From NCBI GenBank assembly GCA_025201705.1, contig MU617120.1, positions 1-22,690 of the forward strand: a stretch of DNA of 22,690 bases, written 5' to 3'. This document shows positions 11,301 to 20,914 of the stretch, one piece after another. The notes beneath the pieces were generated by a model, which was not told the origin of the DNA, ran no database searches, and saw only the letters and a program-made list of their open reading frames with translations. The DNA is from Dissophora ornata (lineage: Eukaryota > Mortierellomycota > Mortierellomycetes > Mortierellales > Mortierellaceae). Every line of letters starts with the position of its first letter. The stretch's first letter is position 1. The translations under genes and the position numbers were made by a program.

Positions 11301-13323
11301 TCGGATTCGTTCGCCATTGAATTCACCAGAGGTATATGATTCGATGTAGTCAAAGTCGCCAATGACCCAAGCCAGTAACTAGGACAGATAAGGAAACGAG
11401 AGCAATAGCGAATAGTGAGCACCGGGTATTTCAGGGACAGTAGGAATTCCTGGACGCCGTGTGATTGTCAATTCCTGCAATATGCGCGGAGGATAAACAT
11501 GATAAAACTTACATATGTTGACATGGTGGGAGTTTTCAGGAAGGAAACTTCCTGCATACCGTTCTGGAGCAGAGTTCTCGATTGAACACTCATGTTGGAG
11601 AGACATGTCATGGCCTGAGGCGCCACCAGCGTCAGAGAAAAGGTGGCCTTGATGGCAGGCTGTATTGTAAGGAAAGTAAACATACGGGATACGTGTGAAC
11701 AGCCGCAATGGCGGGTAAATTTGTTCAGGGCATAGCACAGAGCACTGCACTACCATGCAGGAAGATAGTACATCCATGTTTTATCTTACCTCATCCCAAC
11801 AAGGGAATGCTCTCCGAGCATGCGTCGACTGGAACTGGGTTGTCGTCAATTGGCTGGTGAGCAAAGTGTTATGGGAGAGTGTTTGTTAGCTGGAGAGAAG
11901 ATTGAGTTGTACATAATTTGTAATGAACATTTCAGAGCAATTAAGAGGTCCAGTGGACAAAAAGTCCATTCATCCTCCTGCACCTCAAAAATGCAGAGCC
12001 GCAGAGAAAGAGTAAACAAAAGAAAACGTCCAGCAAGTCGGAACCTAGTACGATTGTCCTGTGGACTTACTGCACATTGTTATCCGCATCTGTGTATACA
12101 GAGCGGTAAAAGCCATTGAGCTTGTCATTGACCAGGCCGATATATGCGACGTCCAGAATCCAGGAAGAACCCACGTGAAGAACCTGTGGGAACTCAAGCG
12201 TGATGGTTTCTTCCTCCACATTGTAGCTTACGCTTGTTGCTGTCACGCTATCGAACGACGGTTCAATGGACCCTGTAAGTACGTGCAATGACACATCATT
12301 TCTCAATACCAGTGTATGATAGTCTACCACCCATATTTCATGCGCCTTGATCTATATAACATGTTGTATATCTCCAGTGCCATGAATGCGTGTGTATTCA
12401 CACGTCGGTACTTTTTTTCTTTTGACCAAACACGCTGAACTAACCCCCGGTAGGCCAATGGCATGCTTGCCAGACATATGATTGTCAGAGGGCAGATGAG
12501 TACAACAGCAGCCAAACAAGATTATGGTTGTTCTGTGGAGCATGTGCGGTTGAACGGGAATGAAAGTGAAGCACGCATCATGTCGATCCGATCTGGTCCT
12601 ATCCAATGTTATCCCGTCACCTCTAATCTCATCTTCCGACAGTTACACCAAGGCTTCCTGTCTCTACTGTCCATGTATGTCATCATAATGCATGAGACTG
12701 ATGGACATCGGGGGTAGGCCGTTCAATTGGGCGTTCCCGCGTCTATATCTCATGCCTCTGGCAAATAACTCTGATCTCTGAATCGACACACACTTTCACG
12801 GATCCAAGCTATATTGTTGTAGTATTGAACCAGCCAATCGAATGGATGTCTAGTGGGGTCTTACCTGTACCCATTCAGAAGGTGATCCCTTATGCTCGCA
12901 GTCTGAATGTTGAGCTCCTTTGCATTCAGAGTAATCCCAGCTGTTGGTTCAGCAATGCAGATTCTATGGGGAATGAGAGCAATCAATCAGGAGGTCAGGG
13001 ATTCGCCATCATGAAAACAGGGCTGCAGCGAGGGGGAGAGAGAAAGAGTGGTTGAGGAGCGTAACTCTTCACATTCTCCAATGCGCCGATCCGCGTTGTT
13101 GGTTCGGTGCCCAACCTGAACGGTCCATGAGGACATATTCGGAGGGCCTCGGATGCAGCAAGGTGCATCCAAATCAAAATGAGCATGAGGGATTGATTCC
13201 TTACTCGATGGAGCATTCGCCCAGGAACTGAAAGTTGACGGGACAGGGCACGATCTTCAGGCTGTAGTGGACGGGAATGATTGACCGTTGGAGGGTCAAG
13301 CTGGGTCTCTTGGGCACGGTCAT
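8341..13323 (-). CDS. M1-family zinc aminopeptidase with Gln-rich C-terminal extension
   Basis: Clear exons on the minus strand are 13323-13205, 12963-12865, 12272-12071, 11853-11790, 11659-11513, 11378-11235, 11148-10942, 10826-10395, 10308-9887, 9766-9551 and 9469-8341. Eleven exons leave one frame mismatch between 12865 and 12272. A 14-nt micro-exon at 12323-12310 would repair it, giving 1064 aa (numbering below assumes it). The enzyme removes N-terminal residues from peptides, as puromycin-sensitive aminopeptidase and yeast Aap1/Ape2 do. Motifs seen are FYRSVY, QLTTTQF with ARRAFPCWDE, TPTMSTYLLAW, substrate-binding GAMEN (292-296), zinc site HEISH (327-331) with third ligand E350 in LFEGFA (the family usually has Asn before this Glu), and catalytic Y412 in FDEVSYMKG. 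All catalytic residues are present. The ERAP1-like domain ends near residue 886, and about 178 extra residues follow: Ser/Gly/Thr-rich, then Gln-rich. No signal peptide is visible, so it is likely cytosolic. Confidence 0.93.
12310..12323 (-). other. Candidate 14-nt micro-exon of the aminopeptidase gene
   Basis: The minus-strand reading is ggtag | 14 nt | gtattg, giving residues R-L-S-Y-T in the join NGY-RLSYT-GSIEPSF. It supplies the 3n+2 length needed to connect exon 12963-12865 (phase 2 out) with exon 12272-12071 (phase 1 in). The following intron would be only 37 nt, which weakens the call, and another short AG...GT segment could serve instead. Confidence 0.35.
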
Positions 13324-13579
13324 GTCGAGGGGATGTGCAAGGTGAAAGAGTTGCTTCGATGGCTGGCGGTGATCAGATCAGGACTGAAAGTATAAAATCG
13401 AGGTGAATGCCTCCCTCTTCGTTCCCGGGAGTTTCTGTCGCAGGGTGGTTGAAAGAGTTGGGTGATGGACAGCAAAGTCAAATGGAAGTATTCGATGAGA
13501 TATGAAGTAGTGTCAGAAGGCGAGCGTTGGGGTGAACAGGGGCGAGAGAACGGTGCAGAAAAGAAAGAGCGTTTGAGCC

Positions 13580-13602
13580 AAAAAAAAAAAAAAAAAAAAA
13601 AA
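13580..13602. repeat. A23 homopolymer
   Basis: An uninterrupted run of A in a purine-rich stretch, about 260 nt upstream of the aminopeptidase start codon (T run on its coding strand). Confidence 0.95.
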
Positions 13603-14323
13603 GAGCGAGAGAGTAAAAGAGTAAGAGAGGGAAACGCAGCAATGCAGCACGTCAAGAAAGAGAAGAGGGCTGTCCGGGCTGTCCAGGCTGGCCTGGGTTA
13701 GACTATGACTGTTGATTGGCGGCTGATCGGGTAGACAGAGCAGAGAGCAGCCAACACAAAGGCAGGGTTTGCTGCTGTGGTTTGGTTGGGCTGGGACGAC
13801 TGGAGGCAGCGTGCAAGAAAGGCAAGGGGCAACTTAATAACACAAGAGAGGACCCTACGAGCCGAAAGGGAAATAGGGTTCCCAAGCGGAGTTGAGCAGG
13901 GAGCAACAAACAAATGGCCAGAGTGAATGAGGAGAATCAGCGCGTATGCGTGGCGGCAAATAGGCGGAATCGAGTAGCCAAGGAGAGATGGGGAAGCAAT
14001 GAGCAGAGGCAGAAGGAAGGAGAGAAGGAAGGTCGAGCTTGATTTCTGGCAGGGTTACTGTGCCTCCTCACATGCAACGACAGGGAGACGCTCGTGGTCC
14101 ATGGGAAACAACAACAAACAGCTCGCCTGGTGCGGTTCATGTGTACTGCATTGCATCCCGCCTGCACCCCCCCTTCCTCATGGGAAGGTCTAGTCGCATT
14201 GTGCCCCTGTACCCTTATCTCCCTCAAACAGGGCCGAGATCGCCTGACGCATCCAACGTTCGTTCCTTCCATGCCTCGCTCTTTCCTCCAGGAACCAAAA
14301 AAGAAAAAGATGAGCACTCTTCT

Positions 14324-14876
14324 TCATGGACAATGCTGTGCTCGTGTCACCAAGGAAACATCGTTGATCGACAGGTGAATCCACGCATACCGCGCATAAC
14401 AGACCGCAGACAACCATCGATCCACTGCCTTGCAGGAATCATGAACACCGGCAATGGCTGGTTCATTATCACGAGAGCGAGCATACGGCTGGGAGCAATC
14501 CTCCGTCATGTTGGTCATGTTGTAAAAAAATTTGTCATCCTCCACATTTTTCATTGTGACCACAGGCCCTCCCGTTGATTGTCTGAAGTTCAAGTCGGGC
14601 CCCCTCTTTGGAAGGTCAAGCTCTACCTCGACGATAGCGCCATGTTCAATGGCCCTGTTTCAATGAAGGCCCATCTCTGACATAGTGCGATTGCGTGCCT
14701 GTTGTGTGGATGCATCGATACATCGGTACAGCGCTATCGATGAGTCGGACTCACATTCTTGTTTCCCAGGAGCTCACCACGCCCTTGAACGAATGAGAAA
14801 CACATGCACCGCCTTGCTCTGTGTCCTCACATAGGCTCGCACATGAAAATCCCGGCGAAGTTGGGTTGGAACTCAT
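14324..14876 (-). CDS. Putative two-exon gene of unknown function
   Basis: I do not recognise this protein. On the minus strand an ATG at 14876 opens a frame to 14755, where a strong donor (gtgagt) follows. An acceptor (gaaacag) at 14655 resumes the frame at 14654 and it runs to a stop at 14324. The total is 453 nt, 150 aa, with matching phase 2. The product has several cysteines in its first 25 residues, an acidic stretch AIVEVELDLPKRGPDL, two NMT sequons and no signal peptide or membrane span. Upstream of this ATG the same frame stays open to about 14990, next to a possible acceptor (ctaacttttag), so the true 5' end may lie further out. A 179-codon open frame on the plus strand overlaps it. 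Either could be chance. Confidence 0.2.
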
Positions 14877-15428
14877 CTCAACACGAGTCGCCGCACAAGC
14901 CCCTGCCACGCCTTCGCCGCGTCGAATCCAAGAAATGCAATAAACAATTGCGTATACAACCGCATGAGGCGTGCCCTGTTTCCTAAAAGTTAGGAGGAAG
15001 ACGGGTCGCGGCGATCAACAGCAAACCAGCGGATACTGGGCTGTACATTAGTACCATTGTTGTGCAACTGAACAGGGCATGCCAACATAAATGCAATCCT
15101 GATACCTTATGGCGGGGCTTGCCAGAGTGGACAGCTAGAGAGGGGAGAGTGTTAGTGCAATGCTGCACGTGTGTTGCCGCCAACGCAAGCGCATCGACCC
15201 GACGAAGATGGTGGCAAACGTAGCGGAGCAGTCACCGGCAAAGGCAAAGGCGTTTGCCACCAACTCTTCAACGCGCATCTACTTGATTCTCATCTCTTCG
15301 CGCTCATTTCATCACCCTCGTCAACCCAACAACCTCGACAACGACTTGCTGCCCACCAATCCTAATTAGCACTACCGAGTGGAAAGTTTACAACCTCATC
15401 GAGATCTCGCGTCAGGAATCAAGCGACA

Positions 15429-16871
15429 ATGAGACTCAGAGCCAAAATACAAAGAGATCTTTTATTCTTCAGTAAATATTTTATGAATAGCAAAACACAC
15501 TACAGGCAACCTTTTCGCCTCCATTTCTTCTCTTCAATCTAATCTATGGCTGTTTTTCAATGACAATGTCTGGGATAGAAATTGCTCAGGCAGTGGAAAA
15601 GATTGGAAAGTCATGCTTTATCAAATTTACGCCAGAGTTTGCGGCCTTTGGGGCCATCCATGGCCTGGGTGACAATGATCCTTCCACCGGTGGCGGGTCT
15701 ATACAATGTTGGTCGTAAGTTTGGGCCGTTGTAAGAGTTCAGATGGCATATGACTTAAAGATCCTCGCCACACAATCGCTCACTCTTCTATCGAATGATT
15801 CATATGCGCTAGACGGCTTCCAATGGTAAGAATGACCATAGACAGATCGCGGGATGATGCTGATTTTTCTAGCTAAACAAGGCGAGCTGTCTGTCGCGTA
15901 CTTGAATAGGAGAGCCTGTTCTATGAATACAAGATCGAGTCCAATTCCAATAACGAGATCTACTTGGAAATGAAGGTCGAAGACCTGATGTTGGCAATGA
16001 GATCCTGCAGCAACGCATCAGCAATAGTGATGCGCATGACAGGACGATCCGTAGATGCCTACTTGACCTTCACTATCACCACCGAGGTAAGTGTTGCGCT
16101 TCTTACTGCCACTGCCATTTATCATACGTTGCCATACCTTTTTGACGAAATTTGCCGTTCCGTATGCTAGGATCACCTTGGAAACTCGCGACCCATTACG
16201 CAGAATGTCCCGATAATCAAAATATTGACAGCGGACGGAGCCAACAATACGTCAGTCTTCGATGAGCCCATGATCCCGACTCCAGAGGTGCACATCATGC
16301 TGCCTCAACTAGAAAGACTTCGCTATGTCGCTGCGAGTTACAAGAATCTGGCTGACTACGTTGTAATCTCGGCCAACCTCGCTGGCGAGATGGTCTTTAC
16401 GACCTCCGATGGCCTCCAGCAAATGAACCACGACGCAACCGACTCTGGAGATGGACTTATATCAGCACGGTACGGGATGGCCGGAAAGGCTCATGTCGAG
16501 ACTCGATTCACAAATTTGCACAACCCTGTCTTGAAGGATGACGAGGAGGAAGAGCACCCGCACCTGGAAAGACTGCGCACACGGCCAAAGGAGTTTGCAA
16601 GTGTTCTAGTCAGAGTATCGGATCTGCAAAAGGTCTTGCAGAGTCATTACGTGAAGCCTTTAAATGTGATCTGCAGTAAGTTTGAATCTACTTGGTCTCG
16701 ATGTCTGAAATGGTACCCTAGCGAAGAGAAGCGCTTTTGTTCTCATACATCAAGCCGTCCTTTTACTACTTAGGCATCGTTCCGAGCCACTCCATCCTGT
16801 TCTACGTTTATCTGAAGGACAACACCCAGGATGCCACCCTGACATACTTCATTCCCGAGAGCGCCATCTAG
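15429..16871 (+). CDS. HUS1: Checkpoint clamp protein Hus1 (9-1-1 complex)
   Basis: Exons are 15429-15471, 15579-15714, 15813-15825, 15910-16086, 16171-16675 and 16774-16871: 972 nt, 323 aa, phases consistent throughout. Hus1 is one of three PCNA-like subunits of the Rad9-Rad1-Hus1 ring, which is loaded at DNA damage and activates ATR/Mec1 signalling. Family blocks are the N-terminal MRLRAKI, the AVEKIGKSCFIKFTPE segment, WSRLPMESLFYEYKIES, NNEIYLEM, a linker around NVPIIKIL, AGEMVF and the C-terminal LTYFIPES. An acidic insert (DDEEEE) lies in the second clamp half. Exon 3 is only 13 nt, and its residues (SRLPM, 60-64) fall exactly where Hus1 proteins have this stretch. The start ATG gives the conserved MRLRAKI, and no better upstream ATG is needed. 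Confidence 0.95.
15813..15825 (+). other. HUS1: 13-nt micro-exon of HUS1
   Basis: The segment is flanked by gctag and gtaag. Together with the two bases at the end of exon 2 it encodes S-R-L-P-M. Without it, exon 2 (phase 2) runs into exon 4 out of frame and hits a stop; with it, the conserved WS..P.ESLFYEY block is restored. Flanking introns are 98 and 84 nt. Confidence 0.88.
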
Positions 16872-17442
16872 ATGAAAGCATGTAGCTACATAGTAATGAA
16901 ATCTCTTCCAGCACGTGTGTGGATCTATTCAACGTGCAGTTCTTCGTGCAGACAATGTTTAACATTGGACCACACGAATGATATCCAGGAGAAAGAGCGA
17001 GAGTATTGTATACAAGAAAGACCCCTTTGCCAACAAAAGGGGCCCACTGCTGCCGCCTACAAGGAGACGCACCAGAGAATGTCAAAAAGACAGAGTCATG
17101 AATGAAATCGAGGTCAAGGTCAAGGTCAAAATCAAGGGGCGCAAGAGGATGGGTCAAAGGTGCCGAACGAGGATGCATATATTTAAAGCTCCCAAGTTCT
17201 GACTGAAAATAAATCAGATGGCCGAAGAACGGGTAAGCCTGAGAGACAGAAAGAGAGATCCTGAATGGCTTCTCCTTCGATCTTCTGGCTGATGGCCTAG
17301 CTGCTTCTCATCTATACAATTTCTTCCTTCTGACTTTGACTCGCCCATCTGGCTGAGTAGCTGCTCTTCGCCACCCGACTGATATATTCGCGAGTCAACT
17401 TTCCCTTCGCCACGAGCAAATACACCTCTTTTGTCAGCTGAA
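16872..17442. other. Intergenic region HUS1 to DUF7137-like gene
   Basis: This 571-bp spacer between two co-oriented genes holds the HUS1 3' flank and the promoter of the next gene. A short GTCAAG-type hexamer repeat lies at about 17111-17136. Nothing else was recognised. Confidence 0.5.
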
Positions 17443-18839
17443 ATGAGAAGACCTTCCACCCACAGGATTCGATCCAAGGCTGGTACACGGTTGGCACTGC
17501 TCGCCATAGCGCTAGCTATGCTTCTGTCACTAGTTTATGCATCCGAACCCAGGCGACCACAGCTTCATGGTAACATATATGCCAACAATTGAAGCTTAAT
17601 TTAGCAAACATAAACATACCGTTCTTTACTCACATCTCTTGAGTCCCCCCGGTGTCGCATCTCCATGTCCATGACATAGCCCGACAACAGCAAGGTTCGC
17701 CTGCAATAGGATCTTCACCATCAATAGGATCATTACCTGCTGCTTCAACAGGTGCAAGTGGAGGTGGAGGAGACGATGGTGGAAACTCTCCTCAACCGGC
17801 AGTTTCTCCAGTACCTCCTCCACCTTCTGCATTACCTTCCTCTTCATCCCCTGCCGCACCTTCATCGTCCTCCACTCTTCCTCCTTCGAAACAGCCCGGA
17901 AGCACTGGCGGAACCGTGATTGGGCCTGGTGGAATTATCATCCCGCCAGGCTCTTCTGGCGGCACCATCATCGGGGGTCCTAGTTCAGTCATCGACCCTC
18001 GCCGCCCCGTCAGCCGTCTATCTATGGTTCAGCCTAAACAGAATACCGTCAACCCACCACTCTTCCCTGTAGGCTCAAACATAGTCTTCGAATGGGTCTT
18101 TGACAACACGACATTAGTCTTCCCCCCAGCGAACTTGACTGTGGAGGCTAGCTTGACCGGGAATACAAAGATGGTTTGGCCCATTGCCAACATCTCTGGA
18201 TCAGCCACGTCGGTCGTCTGGAATACAGCAGCGGTGACAAATCCGAGCCTGTTCATGGGATTTTACACTCTGTAAGCGCGATAATATCAGTTGCCTTCGA
18301 CGCGTTGAGACACGACTGGCTTGTATCTGACAACGAACGTTCGTTTCATTCGCCGGGGGGTTTTTTTTTCTAGAAGCGTCTATGATACCAAAATCGGTAA
18401 ACAAGGAGTGGCGACGAGCGGACACTTGATGCCTTATTCTGATCTCCAGTTTGGTCTCTACATCCCCGTAAGTTATAGATTTGTCCACGTTGTGGGGGTT
18501 CACGTATTCATTTCAAAATTGTAACATGTGTAGAGCGCCAACCAACCAGCTGACACATCTCCTTATCTCTGGCAACTTGGATATTAGGAGCCGTATATCC
18601 CAAGGACAGGAGGTACGTTTTTAAAATGTGCCTTGAGAGTCATTGGCAAGGTGCTGCTCTGGCTCTTATCCTTTCCTTATACACAAACCACTGACATCGT
18701 TAACGCTCCCTGGATTACTCTTTTAGCCTTCTGCCAAACATGCAGCGGAGGATCACGCTTGATGGCTGCAGACAGCTTAGTTCAATGGATGGCGACTGCA
18801 ATTCTCTGCGTAGTAACGGCATGGTGCTTTGTGCCATAA
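17443..18839 (+). CDS. DUF7137-like secreted protein, C-terminally anchored (GPI or tail anchor)
   Basis: Exons are 17443-17569, 17680-18271, 18374-18467, 18588-18612 and 18727-18839: 951 nt, 316 aa, phases consistent. The N-terminus is a signal peptide (basic residues, then ALLAIALAMLLSLVYA, ending near residue 34). Residues about 45-125 are a Ser/Pro/Gly-rich linker with GGTVIGPGG-type repeats. The folded part resembles the fungal domain DUF7137: an FPVGSNIVFEWVF start, VWPIANISGSATSVVWNT, MGFYTL, and the end block HLMPYSDLQFGLYIPEPY followed by FCQTCSG. Function of this domain is unknown to me. The protein ends with about 19 hydrophobic residues and no cytosolic tail, preceded by small residues (SGG), which fits a GPI-attachment signal. 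Two NIS/NLT-type sequons occur in the domain. Exon 4 is only 25 nt; reading from the earlier acceptor instead (18534) gives a stop at once. Confidence 0.78.
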
Positions 18840-19061
18840 TATGTCTGGGTAGTTTCCCATTATGCCTATTAGTCGCAAAGTACATAGTGATATCCTCAAC
18901 ACCATGATACCTCACAGCGTATGGTTCATAGCTGTATTGGGAGCCATTTTACCATTCATCTATCAAGTTAAATCAATATATATACTGTTTCACTGTTAGC
19001 ATAAACATCCACCGGAAAGAGGAAGCGTTAGGCCCCAGCGTGCAAATGGAATAAACAACAG

Positions 19062-19092
19062 CGACAACGACAACGACAACAACGACAACAAC
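19062..19092 (+). repeat. GACAAC/AAC short tandem repeat
   Basis: Repeats of CGACAA and CAA lie in an intergenic A/C-rich tract, downstream of the DUF7137-like gene. Confidence 0.8.
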
Positions 19093-19637
19093 AATCCACA
19101 GACAACTTTTACATATCATTGTGGGAGATACAGATATTCATCCGCGATCTGTTACCGAAACATGGCCCTTGCATTCTTGCTAGTCTGCCTTTCTATCTCA
19201 CAGCACGAAATATCCATCTGACCCCTCGGGCGGCATAATTGCAATGTATCTCTTGCTCCGAAAAATTTCATAATCCAAAGCCAAGTGCATGTGTATCGAT
19301 TTTCCTTGCATGAACTATAACCGCCATGTGCATACGTCGCACAGGTCCGAATGGTGAGAATATATTCCGAATTAGTAGTCCAAAACAAAGAGGGACACAA
19401 CGAAAACAAGAAAAACATGAAGACAAGGGTGGGTCAGCATCATACGGCACGGGAAAAAAAAAATATGTACAACCTCTGCATTTTGAGCGCAAGGGTCTTT
19501 ATTTCATTGCTTTTGTACTTTCGTCCTATGAAACTTTAACCGACGACAGGATGTCTGGGGGACGCCCGCTCATTCGTTTGGGTTCTGGTTTGATCATAAT
19601 ATTCATGTATGCCGCGGTAGCGTTCTACTTGTATGTA

Positions 19638-19659
19638 ATATATATATATATATATATAT
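19638..19659. repeat. (AT)11 microsatellite
   Basis: A perfect AT dinucleotide run of 22 nt in intergenic DNA. Confidence 0.95.
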
Positions 19660-20529
19660 TCCTTGATGTGGGCACCCATATCAACTACGGTCCGCAAGAA
19701 AAAGCGCGCTCCAGCGGCTGATCCACTGTCCGGCCATAATTCATCCATTTTGGCGGAAATTGTCCACCTTGCCACATAGAAGTGGAAATGGCATCTAAAT
19801 TGCGCTGTTACAGGACAATATATCTACCCCTTCCGATGTCAGGCTTTGCCCATTTGCGCTTATATTTTCACCGCTAGGCTACGTGGGCTAAATATCACTG
19901 GGCTGTTGGCAGTCGTAGCGGAAAGACCACAGGCCTAGGCTTGGGCTCACACTGTAGGAGTGGCTCGTTCGCGCCGACAAGTCTCTTTTTTTTGGTGAGG
20001 ATGACTGGTAGTTCTCCCTCCTTCGACTGACGCTGAATCCAGGATGCCGGCAAGAAGCTGGTCGTTGAGGGTTGTGTTTCCGATGAGGCAGACTGAGTCT
20101 TCTGCCTTCGGATGGAGTATATCAAGCAAGAAAGAATATGACGATTAGAGTTTGTGTTGTTGTCCCCTGTGGTTTCAAATCCATTTGGCGATGTGATGTT
20201 ATTGCAATTTGTGCCCGCACCACACACAACACACCGAAATGTACATGTTTGTTGTGTGCGAATAGACAACCTTCCCTCCTGACCTCATTGCAATCTACAT
20301 GGCCATATACATCCGCTGCGTTATTGCGTTGTTTGTCTACACGTTGTGCTGCGTATTTGTGTACCCGCCCTGTCGGCACTTGAACACCAACATCTGCCGC
20401 AAGGCGGAACGTTGTTTGGAGGCAATTTGTAGCACAAAGAGAGGCGAAATGGCTGACGCCTGTGCGCTTTATTTCATTACTCTCTGCAGAGGTGCCTCCT
20501 ACCGATGTCCATCTTTTTGCTACTCTTCA

Positions 20530-20536
20530 TATAAAA
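20530..20536 (+). promoter_or_regulatory. Candidate TATA box of the repeat-precursor gene
   Basis: TATAAAA lies about 385 nt before the start codon and is followed by a C/T-rich leader, typical of highly expressed fungal genes. A second TATAAA at 20878-20883 is only 37 nt before the ATG and is less likely to be used. Confidence 0.4.
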
Positions 20537-20914
20537 GCCCGTCATTGCCCTCGTCCCTGAACGGAAACGATTTTTTGCTGCCCCCCCTATCCTTTTTTTT
20601 TGTGGAAACAGTTGCCCTCTCTCCCTGCTTCTGCCACGACCCTCCCCATCCTATCAGGATTGCTTTGCTCCTTCCTTCACGCTGTTAACATATTCACATT
20701 GCCATCCCCTCCAACTGCACCCCTGGTATTCACAACAGAATCATCCCGCACACTCACAACACACCATTTCTCCTGTACACATCCTGCTCTCATTTCAATC
20801 GTCCCCTCACGTCCACCTGCTCTATCCTTTTGCAGCAGCCCAACCCCTCCACTCCCTCCTTCGTTGCACAGCCGGAATATAAATTACCGGATTTCAAGAA
20901 CAAAAAAAAAAAAA

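Larger units (their letters stand above)
13324..15428. other. Long divergent intergenic region
   Basis: About 2.1 kb separates the starts of the aminopeptidase (-) and HUS1 (+) genes. The part next to the aminopeptidase (13400-14030) is strongly purine-rich on the plus strand, with an A23 run at 13580-13602, and looks like promoter or 5' leader. The part from 14300 to 15000 is more GC-balanced and holds a weak minus-strand gene candidate. No tRNA or known family was recognised. Confidence 0.5.
18840..20914. other. Long intergenic region with simple repeats
   Basis: About 2.1 kb separates two co-oriented genes. Contents are a GACAAC-type repeat (about 19062-19092), an AT microsatellite (19638-19659), a GC-balanced stretch with open frames on the minus strand (19895-20270, no recognised family) and, near the right end, a TATA box (20530-20536) followed by about 300 nt of strongly pyrimidine-rich leader. 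No tRNA was seen. Confidence 0.5.

Noticed and set aside
14039..14578. 179-codon open frame on the plus strand
   Set aside because: No family motif, biased toward His/Pro/Ser/Arg as in frames read through spacer DNA, and opposite a spliced minus-strand candidate with better splice-phase support.
15160..15369. Two short plus-strand open frames just upstream of HUS1
   Set aside because: No motif, they overlap each other in different frames, and they lie where the HUS1 promoter and leader should be.
18534..18587. Possible exon ending QLGY-stop in the DUF7137-like gene
   Set aside because: It would remove the conserved EPY...FCQTCSG end block and the C-terminal anchor. Kept only as a possible minor splice form.
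20600..20914. Upstream extension of the repeat-precursor frame (105 more codons)
   Set aside because: The frame has no ATG in this stretch, the sequence is a pyrimidine-rich leader, and the ATG at 20915 begins a textbook signal peptide.
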